Shown one piece after another: positions 1 to 6,981 of a stretch of DNA of 27,318 nt. Where the stretch lies: NCBI GenBank assembly GCA_036257595.1, contig DATAFF010000063.1, positions 1 to 27,318 of the forward strand, in the 5' to 3' direction. Source of the DNA: DATAFF01 sp036257595 (lineage in GTDB: Bacteria > Pseudomonadota > Alphaproteobacteria > Rhizobiales > Aestuariivirgaceae). The translations under genes and the position numbers were made by a program. The first letter of the stretch is position 1; each line of letters starts with the position of its first letter. Under the pieces are notes generated by a model. It saw only the letters and a list, made by a program, of their open reading frames with translations. It made no database searches and had not been told where the DNA came from.

Positions 1-265
1 GCTGAGCTGGGCTACAGGAGGGGTGCGCTGGGTGTTCTTTTCTGCGCCGACATTCTGTGTGAGGGATCGAAGGGAGGAACCCTTGCGCACCTCTGTTTTG
101 GGGCGACAGCGCTCATTGATTATGATGGACGGGCCGCTCACCGGTTCGATCCCCCATTCTCAGTGCGCGCGCCACGGCGAGCACTCGATTGCGAACGCCC
201 GGCGAACACGTTGCGCGGGGATAGCGCGGTAAGCGGCTTTTCAAGAAGAGCAGGGAAGGCCACCA
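1..265. other. Left-edge stretch with no supportable gene
   Basis: I see no convincing gene here. A 69-codon open frame on the plus strand (23-232) has no good ribosome binding site, is rich in Arg, Cys and Ser, and resembles no family I know. Short strings near 143-155 and at the very left edge faintly resemble pieces of tRNA T-arm and D-arm sequence, but they do not fold into a tRNA. The stretch may be the downstream flank of the tRNA gene or the remains of something interrupted by the window edge. Confidence 0.4.
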
Positions 266-280
266 AACCCTTGATAGGGT

Positions 281-281
<1 letters not shown>
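266..281 (-). terminator. Small hairpin just after the tRNA-Arg gene
   Basis: A perfect 6-bp stem (AACCCT / AGGGTT) with a 4-nt loop lies directly downstream of the tRNA on the minus strand; its last base overlaps the encoded CCA end. Its position fits a transcription terminator or 3'-processing signal for the tRNA. No run of T follows the stem, so intrinsic termination is only a possibility. Confidence 0.3.
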
Positions 282-357
<76 letters not shown>

Positions 358-436
358 AGCGGCGCCGGGCTTCCTGACCTATAGCGGATGGCGAGGGGCT
401 AAGGCAATCGCCGGCGCGCGGCCGATCCTCGCCTGG

Positions 437-871
437 CTATTCCGCAGCCAAGTCGAGGGGCGGCGCGGCGATCTCGACCACCGTTGGCCGGTAGACCTTG
501 CCCCGGCGGCTTTGTCGCGACTGCGAATCCTGGGAATCCTCGGCCTTGTCGTTCGCTGTCGGCGGCGCCTCGATGCTCTCCAGTGAGAGCGAGCCATTGC
601 CGACGAGCTGGGCCCTGGCAGAAAGCGAGGCCGAGATGTCGATGAGCTCGACGGCATGGGCGTAATACGCCTTGTTGATCTCCTCGAGTGCGGCGAGCAT
701 CTGATTGAACAGCTGGCAGATCGCCTCGTGCTGCTCCTTGATCCGACCTTCGAGCACCGTCGAGTGGCGGGTCAGCTGGTTGGCGATGCCGAGCAGGTAC
801 TGACTGTCTTCGGCTTCGTGCTTCTTGGCGAGCGCCTGCAGCTCGGCAATGGCCTTTGACATCTGCGACAC
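437..871 (-). CDS. Hypothetical helical protein, 144 aa
   Basis: I do not recognise a family. Residues 1 to about 90 are almost free of Pro and Gly, rich in Ala, Glu, Leu, Gln and Ile, and should form long helices, possibly a coiled coil. Residues 95-130 are polar and probably disordered (repeated D/S/Q/R, with SQDSQSRQSRR), and the tail is acidic-hydrophobic. There is no signal peptide or membrane segment, so it should be cytosolic. The chosen start is GTG at 871 because AAGGAAGG lies about 6 nt upstream; an ATG at 862 (residue 4) is the alternative. A triplicated 17-bp repeat lies 41-91 bp upstream, and a 51-aa membrane micro-protein gene ends inside that repeat, so the two genes may share a transcript. 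The helical character resembles scaffold or phasin-like proteins, but I see no diagnostic motif. Confidence 0.7.
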   Translation of the reverse strand: MSQMSKAIAELQALAKKHEAEDSQYLLGIANQLTRHSTVLEGRIKEQHEAICQLFNQMLAALEEINKAYYAHAVELIDISASLSARAQLVGNGSLSLESIEAPPTANDKAEDSQDSQSRQSRRGKVYRPTVVEIAAPPLDLAAE

Positions 872-911
872 GGGTTACCTTCCTTGTACTGACGAGACGG
901 AGCTGCAGCCT

Positions 912-962
912 CCAAACGCAATCTATCCCCAAACGCAATCTATCCCCAAACGCGATCTATCC
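912..962. repeat. Three tandem copies of a 17-bp repeat
   Basis: Three head-to-tail copies of CCAAACGCAATCTATCC occupy 912-928, 929-945 and 946-962. The first two are identical and the third differs at one base (A to G). Read on the minus strand, each copy holds TAG, and the copy at 946-962 supplies the stop codon of the 51-aa membrane protein gene. The array lies in the spacer before the GTG-start gene at 871. It could be slipped-strand amplification or a set of regulator sites; 17 bp is not a whole number of helical turns, so the copies would lie on different faces of the DNA. Confidence 0.9.
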
Positions 963-1112
963 AGGGATCATCAGCGCCAGGGTCGATGTCGCCGGAGTGA
1001 ACGTCATCGCGAGCAGCGCATAACTCACGACAACACCGGCGATCGCGGTGGTGAGAATGAAGCAACCGAGGACGCGACGGATGAATTGGGTTTGTGCGAT
1101 GGGAGAGGACAT
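957..1112 (-). CDS. Micro-membrane protein, 51 aa (family member 1)
   Basis: A very short gene with an excellent ribosome binding site: AGGAGG about 5 nt before the ATG. The product begins MSSPIAQTQFIRRVLGCF. A polar N-terminus with two Arg (residues 12-13) precedes one hydrophobic helix at about residues 14-37, followed by a short mostly apolar tail. This predicts a single-pass inner-membrane protein with its N-terminus inside by the positive-inside rule. It aligns without gaps to the micro-proteins at 1281-1436 and 1669-1791; against the latter, about 12 of 31 residues match, including A-x(3)-F-x-R-R-V-L and the later G and YA. Function unknown. The stop codon lies inside the 17-bp tandem repeat. 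Confidence 0.7.
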   Translation of the reverse strand: MSSPIAQTQFIRRVLGCFILTTAIAGVVVSYALLAMTFTPATSTLALMIPG

Positions 1113-1280
1113 GAGCGCCTCCTGTTACCGCCGTCCCATTGCTGTTGTTCGTCATGCGCCGACGCTGCGCCTGTCGTCTGCGCCCGAGCATCCTACGTCC
1201 AACCGCTGTCACTGGCTATCGCCATGGCGGTCACGCTCGGAAATTTGATGGAGCCGGAGCACCTCTGGCACCCGAAGCCG

Positions 1281-1436
1281 TCACGGCGACTGGAAGGTGA
1301 CGGTCATCACCGCGGGCGGCGGCGGCACTGCCAGCACCGCGAAGATCATGCCGGCTCCGGACAGCGCGGTCGCCACCACCAGACCTGCGACAACGCCGCG
1401 AAAGAAATGGGCATCGGCGACGAGAAAGGACATCAT
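1281..1436 (-). CDS. Micro-membrane protein, 51 aa (family member 2)
   Basis: The product begins MMSFLVADAHFFRGVVAGL. One hydrophobic helix (about residues 14-37) is followed by a PPPP stretch and a short tail ending TFQSP. A purine-rich GGGGAGGGGAG lies just before two adjacent ATG codons (1436 and 1433); either could start. The core VADAxFFRxVxAGLVxAT is shared with the plus-strand gene at 1669: 22 of 36 aligned residues are identical. Many of the base differences between the two fall at third codon positions and leave the amino acid unchanged (for example GCC/GCG, GGT/GGC, ACC/ACT), which is the pattern expected of a translated, selected gene. Function unknown. Confidence 0.75.
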   Translation of the reverse strand: MMSFLVADAHFFRGVVAGLVVATALSGAGMIFAVLAVPPPPAVMTVTFQSP

Positions 1437-1668
1437 ACGCTCCCCTCCCCGATCTCCCTCTTGTCGGTTCTATCGAAGCTGCTTCGCCGCTGCAGTTCGA
1501 GCCCGCGTCTGAACCTGTCCCAATTTGATCAGAAAAAAGGGCGGGTCGCTATTGACCTTTAGTATCATTTCCGCGGCTGCGGTTTTCGTTCTATCGTCCG
1601 GATACAATTTGAAGGCAGTGGCCCCGGCCGAGCGGCTTGCCCTGCCCTGCAGTCTAGGAAATCCGGTA
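1437..1668. other. Divergent spacer between two micro-protein genes
   Basis: This 232-bp spacer separates the minus-strand micro-protein gene from its plus-strand relative and should carry both promoters. It is AT-richer than its surroundings around 1522-1610. A TTGACC at 1552-1557 and a TACAAT at 1603-1608 resemble promoter elements but are not correctly spaced with each other, so I make no firm promoter call. An in-frame upward extension of the plus-strand gene from a TTG at 1525 is open but has no ribosome binding site. Confidence 0.4.
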
Positions 1669-1791
1669 ATGTCGTCTTCGGTCGCGGATGCCCCGTTCTT
1701 TCGCCGCGTGTTGGCCGGCCTGGTTCTGGCCACTGTCTTTTCCGGCGCGAGCGCTCTTTATGCCTTCATCGCCGCAGCGCCGCCGCCCTGA
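1669..1791 (+). CDS. Micro-membrane protein, 40 aa (family member 3)
   Basis: The product begins MSSSVADAPFFRRVLAGL and ends APPP: a polar N-terminus with two Arg at 12-13, one hydrophobic helix at about 14-37, and a proline end. It is a close relative of the minus-strand gene at 1281 (22 of 36 identical) and shares MSS at its start with the gene at 957. The start is the ATG at 1669, with AGGA about 9 nt upstream. An upstream extension to 1525 would double the length but lacks a binding site and has no counterpart in the relatives. The next gene begins about 30 bp downstream and may be co-transcribed. Function unknown. Confidence 0.72.
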   Translation: MSSSVADAPFFRRVLAGLVLATVFSGASALYAFIAAAPPP

Positions 1792-1821
1792 TGGTCGATG
1801 GGCAGTGCCGCGGAGATGGCC

Positions 1822-2214
1822 ATGATGCGGGTCAAGCATATCAGCGTGAGCATCAACCGTACCGTCGAGGAGGTCTACGCCTTCCTGGCAGACCCTGCCA
1901 ATTTCGAGCGCTGGGCGTCCGGCCTGGGCAAGGGCCTGACACCGATCGAGGGGCAATCCTGGCGCGTCGACAGCCCGGAGGGTCCGGTGATCGTCCGCTT
2001 CAGCCAGCCCAATCCCCATGGCGTGGTCGACCACGAGGTGACGACACCGGCCGGCGCCCGAATTCTGAACCCGATGCGGGTCATCGCCAACGGATCTGGC
2101 TCTGAGGTGGTGTTCACTGTGTTCCAGCGTCCCGGCGTGTCCGAGGCAGCTTTCGAGGCCGACGCCCAATGGGTGACCCGCGATCTCGAGTCGCTCAAGC
2201 GGCTGCTCGAATGA
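1822..2214 (+). CDS. SRPBCC-family (START-like) protein, 130 aa
   Basis: The N-terminus MMRVKHISVSINRTVEEVYAF followed by LADPANFERWASGLG is the typical opening of the SRPBCC / polyketide-cyclase-like fold: a first strand, then a helix with DPANFxxWA. The C-terminal VTRDLESLKRLLE is the long amphipathic helix that closes the ligand cavity. The family binds hydrophobic ligands or has roles from aromatase to stress adaptation, so the ligand cannot be named. No signal peptide or membrane span is visible. The ATG at 1822 is chosen because GGAG lies 6 nt upstream; an ATG at 1798 would add eight residues and has a poor site. It follows a micro-protein gene closely and faces the convergent acetyltransferase gene. 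Confidence 0.8.
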   Translation: MMRVKHISVSINRTVEEVYAFLADPANFERWASGLGKGLTPIEGQSWRVDSPEGPVIVRFSQPNPHGVVDHEVTTPAGARILNPMRVIANGSGSEVVFTVFQRPGVSEAAFEADAQWVTRDLESLKRLLE

Positions 2215-2235
2215 CGACAAGTCACCTCCCCGCCG

Positions 2236-2814
2236 TTACAGGTTTTTGGTCAGCAGCACCCAATTGACCCCGGCATTGACCCATCCTTCCTTGACCATCG
2301 GCCGGGCGGCAACGGCGCGATAGCCGCACCGCTCATAGAGGCGCCGCGCCTCGACATTGGCATCGGAGACGATAACGCTCATGCCGCCCTTGCCGAGCGC
2401 CCGCCCGGTCTCGTCGGCCAATGCCAGCAAGCTGGTGCCGAGGCCCTGCCTGCGGTATTGCGGCAGCACCGCCAGAACATTCACATACCACGTCGCCGGG
2501 GCGAGATTTTCCAGCTCCTGGAGCGGCACGAACATCGCCGGCATGTCGGAGCTTATCGGCGCGGGCTCATCCGGGATCTCATAACCGATCAGGCAGCCGG
2601 CCGCCTGCCCCTGCTGCTCGATCACCATGGCATTGCGATAGGAGAAGCTCCCCTCCTCGCGCGCCGCCCGTCTGATTCCGACATCGAACGCCGACTCGCC
2701 AGGGCCGGCGAGCTTCCCCCAGAGATAGAGGGGCAGACCTTCCCCGGCATGGTTGACAAGCGCCGCCAGCAGCGGCGCATCCTCTTTGACAGCGTGGCGG
2801 AATGGCGCCTGCAT
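2236..2814 (-). CDS. GNAT-family N-acetyltransferase, 192 aa
   Basis: Acetyl-CoA-dependent acyl transfer is predicted from the GNAT fold. Motif A is LAVLPQYRRQGLGTSLL, with the R/Q-x-x-G-x-G loop at residues 121-126 that holds the pyrophosphate of acetyl-CoA. Motif B follows as DANVEARRLYERCGY, the usual C-terminal helix of the family. The N-terminus FRHAVKEDAPLLAALV is also typical. The substrate (small molecule or protein N-terminus) cannot be read from the sequence. AAGGAG precedes the ATG at a good distance. The gene is divergent from the acyltransferase-3 gene at 2926 and convergent with the SRPBCC gene. Confidence 0.88.
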   Translation of the reverse strand: MQAPFRHAVKEDAPLLAALVNHAGEGLPLYLWGKLAGPGESAFDVGIRRAAREEGSFSYRNAMVIEQQGQAAGCLIGYEIPDEPAPISSDMPAMFVPLQELENLAPATWYVNVLAVLPQYRRQGLGTSLLALADETGRALGKGGMSVIVSDANVEARRLYERCGYRAVAARPMVKEGWVNAGVNWVLLTKNL

Positions 2815-2925
2815 TCTGATTCTCCTTGAGGACGCGGCCGACCCGTTCTCTCAGGCCGAGGCTGGCCCTGAACTTGCACCGGCTGCTCGCCAATCGGGTT
2901 CACCATTCAAAATCGGACAGGATCG

Positions 2926-3957
2926 ATGACATCAGCGCGCCTCGACTGGGTCGACTATTGCAAGGGCATCTGCATCATTCTCGTGGTCATGATGCATTCG
3001 ACGCTGGGCGTCGAGAAGGCCCTTGGCGAATCGACCTGGCTGAACGGTTTCGTTGCCTGGGCCAAACCTTTCCGCATGCCGGATTTCTTCCTCATTTCCG
3101 GCCTGTTCCTGTGCAGCCGCATCGCCGCCCCGTGGCGCAGCTATCTCGATCGCAAGGTCGTGCACTTTGCTTATTTCTACCTTCTCTGGATGACCATCCA
3201 GCTGGTGATCAAGAGCCCCGGCATCGCTGCCGAGCACGGGCTGGTCGCCCCCTTCGCCACCTGGCTCGACGCCCTGATCAACCCCTTCGGCACCCTGTGG
3301 TTCATTTATCTCCTGGCGGTGTTCTTCCTGGTCGCCAAGCTGCTTCGCCCCGTGCCGGCGCTGCTGGTCTGGCTCACCGCCGCCCTTCTCGAGGCCGCCC
3401 CGATCGAGACCGGCAACATGGTGATCGACGAGTTTGCCTCCCGCTTCGTTTATTTCTACACCGGTTACCTGCTCGGCCCGCGCATCCTCGCCGCGGTCCA
3501 TGCGCTGTCGGACAGGAAGTCCGGGAGCCTCCTCCTCGCGCTTGGCCTGTGGGCGGTCGTGAACACCCTGTTGGTCGCGCAAGGCCTTGCCACCTTGCCG
3601 GGGATCAGCCTCGCCCTCGGCCTGGCCGGCGCCGGCGCGGTCATCCTCGCCGGCCTGCTGCTCGCCCGCGCCGGCCTGTTCGCCTTGATCCGCCATGCCG
3701 GCGAGAACTCGATCGTGATCTATCTCGCCTTTTTCCTGTTCATGGCAGGAACCCGCTGGTTGCTGCTCAATGTCGCAACCGGGCTCGAGCCGGGGATGAT
3801 CGCGCTGATTGTCACGACCGCCGGCGTCGTCGGCCCGCTCTGTCTCCACCGCCTGACCAAGGGCACGAGATTGGCCTTTTTGTTCGAGCGGCCGGCCGCC
3901 TTCCACCTGGTGTCGGCAAGAGCGCCGGGCGCCGCCGAGCCGGCCCGATCCGGGTAG
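2926..3957 (+). CDS. Acyltransferase-3 family membrane protein, 343 aa
   Basis: A polytopic inner-membrane protein with about ten hydrophobic segments. The opening RLDWVDYCKGICIILVVMMHS fits the acyltransferase-3 (OafA / OpgC / YrhL-like) family, with the conserved His in the first helix at residue 24 and an Arg-containing FRMPDFFLISGLF segment after it. Such proteins move acyl groups, often acetyl or succinyl, onto sugars of exopolysaccharides, glucans or lipopolysaccharides. The acceptor here is unknown. The start is supported by ACAGGA 3 nt before the ATG. polA begins 34 bp after the stop on the same strand, but I see no functional link between the two. Confidence 0.85.
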   Translation: MTSARLDWVDYCKGICIILVVMMHSTLGVEKALGESTWLNGFVAWAKPFRMPDFFLISGLFLCSRIAAPWRSYLDRKVVHFAYFYLLWMTIQLVIKSPGIAAEHGLVAPFATWLDALINPFGTLWFIYLLAVFFLVAKLLRPVPALLVWLTAALLEAAPIETGNMVIDEFASRFVYFYTGYLLGPRILAAVHALSDRKSGSLLLALGLWAVVNTLLVAQGLATLPGISLALGLAGAGAVILAGLLLARAGLFALIRHAGENSIVIYLAFFLFMAGTRWLLLNVATGLEPGMIALIVTTAGVVGPLCLHRLTKGTRLAFLFERPAAFHLVSARAPGAAEPARSG

Positions 3958-3991
3958 CAAGACGCAAGAGCGGGTGGCATAGTGCGCCGCC

Positions 3992-6898
3992 ATGCCCACC
4001 CCGCAAACGCGCCCCGCCAAGCCCGGCGACTATGTCTACCTGATCGACGGATCGGGTTTCATCTTCCGCGCCTATCATGCCCTGCCGCCCCTCAACCGGC
4101 GCGCCGACGGGCTGCCGCTCAATGCCGTGCTCGGCTTCTGCAACATGCTGAACAAGCTCCTGCGGGAGATCGATGCCGGCGAGCGCCCGACCCACATCGC
4201 CGTCGTGTTCGACAAAGGGGGGCGCTCTTACCGCAGCGAAATCTACAAGGATTACAAGGCGACCCGCACCGAGCCGCCCTCCGACCTCGTTCCCCAGTTC
4301 GGCATCATCCGCCAGGCCGTGAAGGCCTTTGCCGTGCCCTGCATCGAGCAGGAAGGCTACGAGGCTGACGACCTCATCGCCACCTATGCCCGCCTTGCCC
4401 GCGAAGCCGGCGCCAAGGTCAGGATCGTGTCATCCGACAAGGACCTGATGCAGCTGGTGGGCGACGGCGTCACCCTCTTCGATACCATGAAGGACCGTGA
4501 GATCGGCGAGGCCGAGGTCATCGAGAAGTTCGGCGTTCCCCCGGCCAAGGTCATCGACGTCCAGGCGCTTGCCGGTGACTCGATCGACAATATTCCGGGT
4601 GTCCCGGGCATCGGGCTCAAGACCGGCGCCCAGCTCATCATCGAATATGGCGACCTCGAGGGCCTGCTCGCCGCCAGCCACCTGATCAAGCAGCCGAAGC
4701 GCCGCGAAAGCCTGGTGACCCATGCCGAGCAGGCGCGCCTGTCGCGCGAGCTCGTCCGTCTGCGTCGTGACGTGCCGCTCGAATTTCCGCTGGAGGATCT
4801 GGCCGTCGGCCAGCCGGATCCCAAGCACCTTATCGGTTACCTCAAGGCCCTGGAGTTCTTCGCCTTGGTCCGCCGCGTCGCCCCGGTCCTCGGTGCCGAC
4901 CCCTCGGCGATCGACGCCATCGATGTCGAGATCACCGGCTGGTCGCCGCCAGAGGGCGCCGAGGCTCCACCGGCTCGCCCGTTGCCGGCCAACCGCGCCG
5001 ACCGCCCTTCGCCCCCCGAGTTGAAGCCGATGGCCCGTCCGGCGATGAAGCCGATCGACCACAAGGCCTATCGCACCCTCACCGACCGGAAGGCGCTCGC
5101 CGACTGGATCGAGGCGGTCTATGAGGCCGGCCAGGCCGCGATCGCCGTCAAGACCACCTCGCCCGATCCGATGGCGGGCGAGCTCGTCGGCATCGCCATG
5201 GCGATCGCCCCGGGCGACTCCGCCTATCTGCCGCTCGCTCACCGCAACTCGACCGGCCTCGATCTTTCCGGCGCCTCCCTGCAGCAGCTCCCGTTCAAGG
5301 AGGCGCTCGCCAGCTTGCGGCCGCTGCTCGAGGACCCCTCGCTTCTCAAGATCGGCCATGACGTGAAATCGGCGATCACCGTGCTCGCCCGCTACGACAT
5401 TTCCGTCAAGGCGGTCGACGACACGATGCTCCTCTCTTATGTGCTCGATTCCGGACGCAATGGTCATGAGCTCCGCGAGCTCGCCAGGCTCAATCTTGGC
5501 CATGACCTGATGAGCGTGAAGGAGATCCTCGGCAGCGGTCGCTCCGCCGTCACTTTCGATCTGGCGCCGCTCGATCGCGCCACCGCCCATGCGGCGGAGG
5601 AGGCCGAGGTGACGTTCAGGCTGTGGGCCATGCTCAAGCCGCGGCTTGGCCGCGAGCGTCGCGCCACCGTCTACGAGACGCTGGAGCGTCCGCTGCTCGG
5701 CGTGCTCTCCGCCATGGAGCGCGCCGGCGTGCTGGTCGATCGCCAGATGCTGTCGCGCCTCTCCGGCGAGCTGGCCCAGAAGGCGGCGGCGCTCGAGGCG
5801 GAGATCCACGCGCTTGCCGGTGGCCCCTTCAACATCGGCAGCCCCAAGCAGCTCGGCGACATCCTGTTCGGCAAGATGCAGCTGCCCGGCGGCCGCAAGA
5901 CCGCCACCGGCGCCTGGAGCACCGATTCCGATGCCCTCGAGACCCTCGCCGAGCAGGGCGTCGAGCTGGCTCGCAAGGTTCTCGACTGGCGCCAGCTCAC
6001 CAAGCTCAAGTCGACCTATGCGGATGCCTTGCCCGACCACATCAACACCGTCACCGGCCGGGTCCATACCAGCTATGCCCTGGCATCGACCTCGACCGGC
6101 CGGCTCTCCTCGGTCGAGCCCAACCTGCAGAACATCCCGGTGCGCACCGAGGAGGGCCGCCGCATCCGCACCGCCTTCGTGGCGCCTGAGGGCGCAAGCC
6201 TCGTGTCGGCCGATTACAGCCAGATCGAGCTCAGGGTCCTCGCCCATATTGCCGACATTCCGCAGCTCCGCCGCGCCTTTGCCGAAGGCCTCGACATCCA
6301 TGCGATGACCGCCGGCGAGATGTTCGGCCTCGCCGTCGAGGGCATGGACCCGCTGGTCCGCCGCCGCGCCAAGGCGATCAATTTCGGCATCATCTATGGC
6401 ATCTCGGCCTTCGGCCTGGCGGCGCAGCTCGGTATTGGCCGCGACGAGGCGGGTGAATATATCCGCACCTATTTTCGCCGCTTCCCCGGCATCCGCGACT
6501 ATATCGACGAGACCAAGCGCCTCGCCCGCGAGCGTGGTTATGTCGAGACCATATTCGGCCGGCGCATGCACTTTCCCCGCATCGCCTCGCCCAATCCGTC
6601 CGAACGCGCCTTCCAGGAACGCGCCGCCATCAATGCCCCGATTCAAGGATCGGCCGCCGACATCATCCGTCGCGCCATGGCCCGCATGCCCGAGGCGCTG
6701 GCCAAGGCAGGCCTCAAGAGCCGCATGCTGCTGCAGGTCCATGACGAGCTCGTCTTCGAATCCTCGAAGGAGGAGGTCGAGGCCACCATGCGACTGGCCC
6801 GCGACGTCATGGAGAAGGCCCCCGAGCCGGCGCTGCGCTTCGGCGTGCCGATCCAGGTCGATGTCCGCGCCGCCCGCAATTGGGAGGAAGCGCATTAG
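3992..6898 (+). CDS. polA: DNA polymerase I, with a degenerate 3'-5' exonuclease site
   Basis: Fills gaps and removes RNA primers in replication and repair. The 5' nuclease domain (about 1-300) has the metal-binding series YLIDGSGFIFRAYH (Asp 19), EADDLIATYA, SSDKDLMQLV and GDSIDNIPGVPGIG. The polymerase domain (about 560-968) has motif A SADYSQIELR (Asp 741), O-helix RRRAKAINFGIIYG (Lys 794, Phe 798, Tyr 802) and motif C VHDELVFE (Asp 918, Glu 919), so both activities look intact. The middle proofreading domain (about 350-545) keeps the fold but not the metal ligands. The E. coli D355/E357 pair is Lys 387/Thr 389, D424 is Ala 461, Y497 is His 533 and D501 is Glu 537. At 968 aa the length is normal for the order. 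The TAG stop lies inside the left arm of a large hairpin. Confidence 0.97.
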   Translation: MPTPQTRPAKPGDYVYLIDGSGFIFRAYHALPPLNRRADGLPLNAVLGFCNMLNKLLREIDAGERPTHIAVVFDKGGRSYRSEIYKDYKATRTEPPSDLVPQFGIIRQAVKAFAVPCIEQEGYEADDLIATYARLAREAGAKVRIVSSDKDLMQLVGDGVTLFDTMKDREIGEAEVIEKFGVPPAKVIDVQALAGDSIDNIPGVPGIGLKTGAQLIIEYGDLEGLLAASHLIKQPKRRESLVTHAEQARLSRELVRLRRDVPLEFPLEDLAVGQPDPKHLIGYLKALEFFALVRRVAPVLGADPSAIDAIDVEITGWSPPEGAEAPPARPLPANRADRPSPPELKPMARPAMKPIDHKAYRTLTDRKALADWIEAVYEAGQAAIAVKTTSPDPMAGELVGIAMAIAPGDSAYLPLAHRNSTGLDLSGASLQQLPFKEALASLRPLLEDPSLLKIGHDVKSAITVLARYDISVKAVDDTMLLSYVLDSGRNGHELRELARLNLGHDLMSVKEILGSGRSAVTFDLAPLDRATAHAAEEAEVTFRLWAMLKPRLGRERRATVYETLERPLLGVLSAMERAGVLVDRQMLSRLSGELAQKAAALEAEIHALAGGPFNIGSPKQLGDILFGKMQLPGGRKTATGAWSTDSDALETLAEQGVELARKVLDWRQLTKLKSTYADALPDHINTVTGRVHTSYALASTSTGRLSSVEPNLQNIPVRTEEGRRIRTAFVAPEGASLVSADYSQIELRVLAHIADIPQLRRAFAEGLDIHAMTAGEMFGLAVEGMDPLVRRRAKAINFGIIYGISAFGLAAQLGIGRDEAGEYIRTYFRRFPGIRDYIDETKRLARERGYVETIFGRRMHFPRIASPNPSERAFQERAAINAPIQGSAADIIRRAMARMPEALAKAGLKSRMLLQVHDELVFESSKEEVEATMRLARDVMEKAPEPALRFGVPIQVDVRAARNWEEAH

Positions 6899-6981
6899 CG
6901 AATAGTGAGTAGCGAATAGCGAATAGTTGGGGACGGGCTCTGCCCAAACACTACTCGCTATTCGCTACTCACTATTCGCTA
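6896..6981. repeat. Heptamer-built inverted repeat A, shared by two stop codons
   Basis: Two 32-bp arms (6896-6927 and 6950-6981) pair with a single mismatch around a 22-nt loop that itself holds GGGC-TCT-GCCC. Each arm is made of 7-bp units: TAGCGAA, TAGTGAG, TAGCGAA, TAGCGAA. The outermost TAG of the left arm is the polA stop codon, and the outermost TAG of the right arm, read on the minus strand, is the stop codon of the convergent sugar-kinase gene. In RNA from either side it forms a very stable hairpin and could act as a bidirectional terminator or mRNA 3'-end stabiliser. No U-tract follows. Confidence 0.9.

Noticed and set aside
1..20. Sequence at the very start resembling the D-arm of a minus-strand tRNA
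   Set aside because: The rest would lie outside the window and the visible part does not form a D stem.
23..232. Open frame of 69 codons at the left edge
   Set aside because: No ribosome binding site, unusual amino-acid make-up and no family resemblance.
1552..1608. TTGACC and TACAAT as a promoter for the plus-strand micro-protein gene
   Set aside because: The two boxes are about 45 bp apart, far from the usual 17.
1525..1668. Upstream extension of the 40-aa micro-protein gene from a TTG
   Set aside because: No binding site, and the two relatives begin at the equivalent of ATG 1669.
2932..4020. Minus-strand frame of 362 codons opposite the acyltransferase-3 gene
   Set aside because: Gly/Glu/Gln-rich antisense shadow of a membrane protein gene.
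4430..6895. Long minus-strand frame of 821 codons opposite polA
   Set aside because: Mirror of polA caused by high GC at third codon positions; its composition is not protein-like and no motif is visible.
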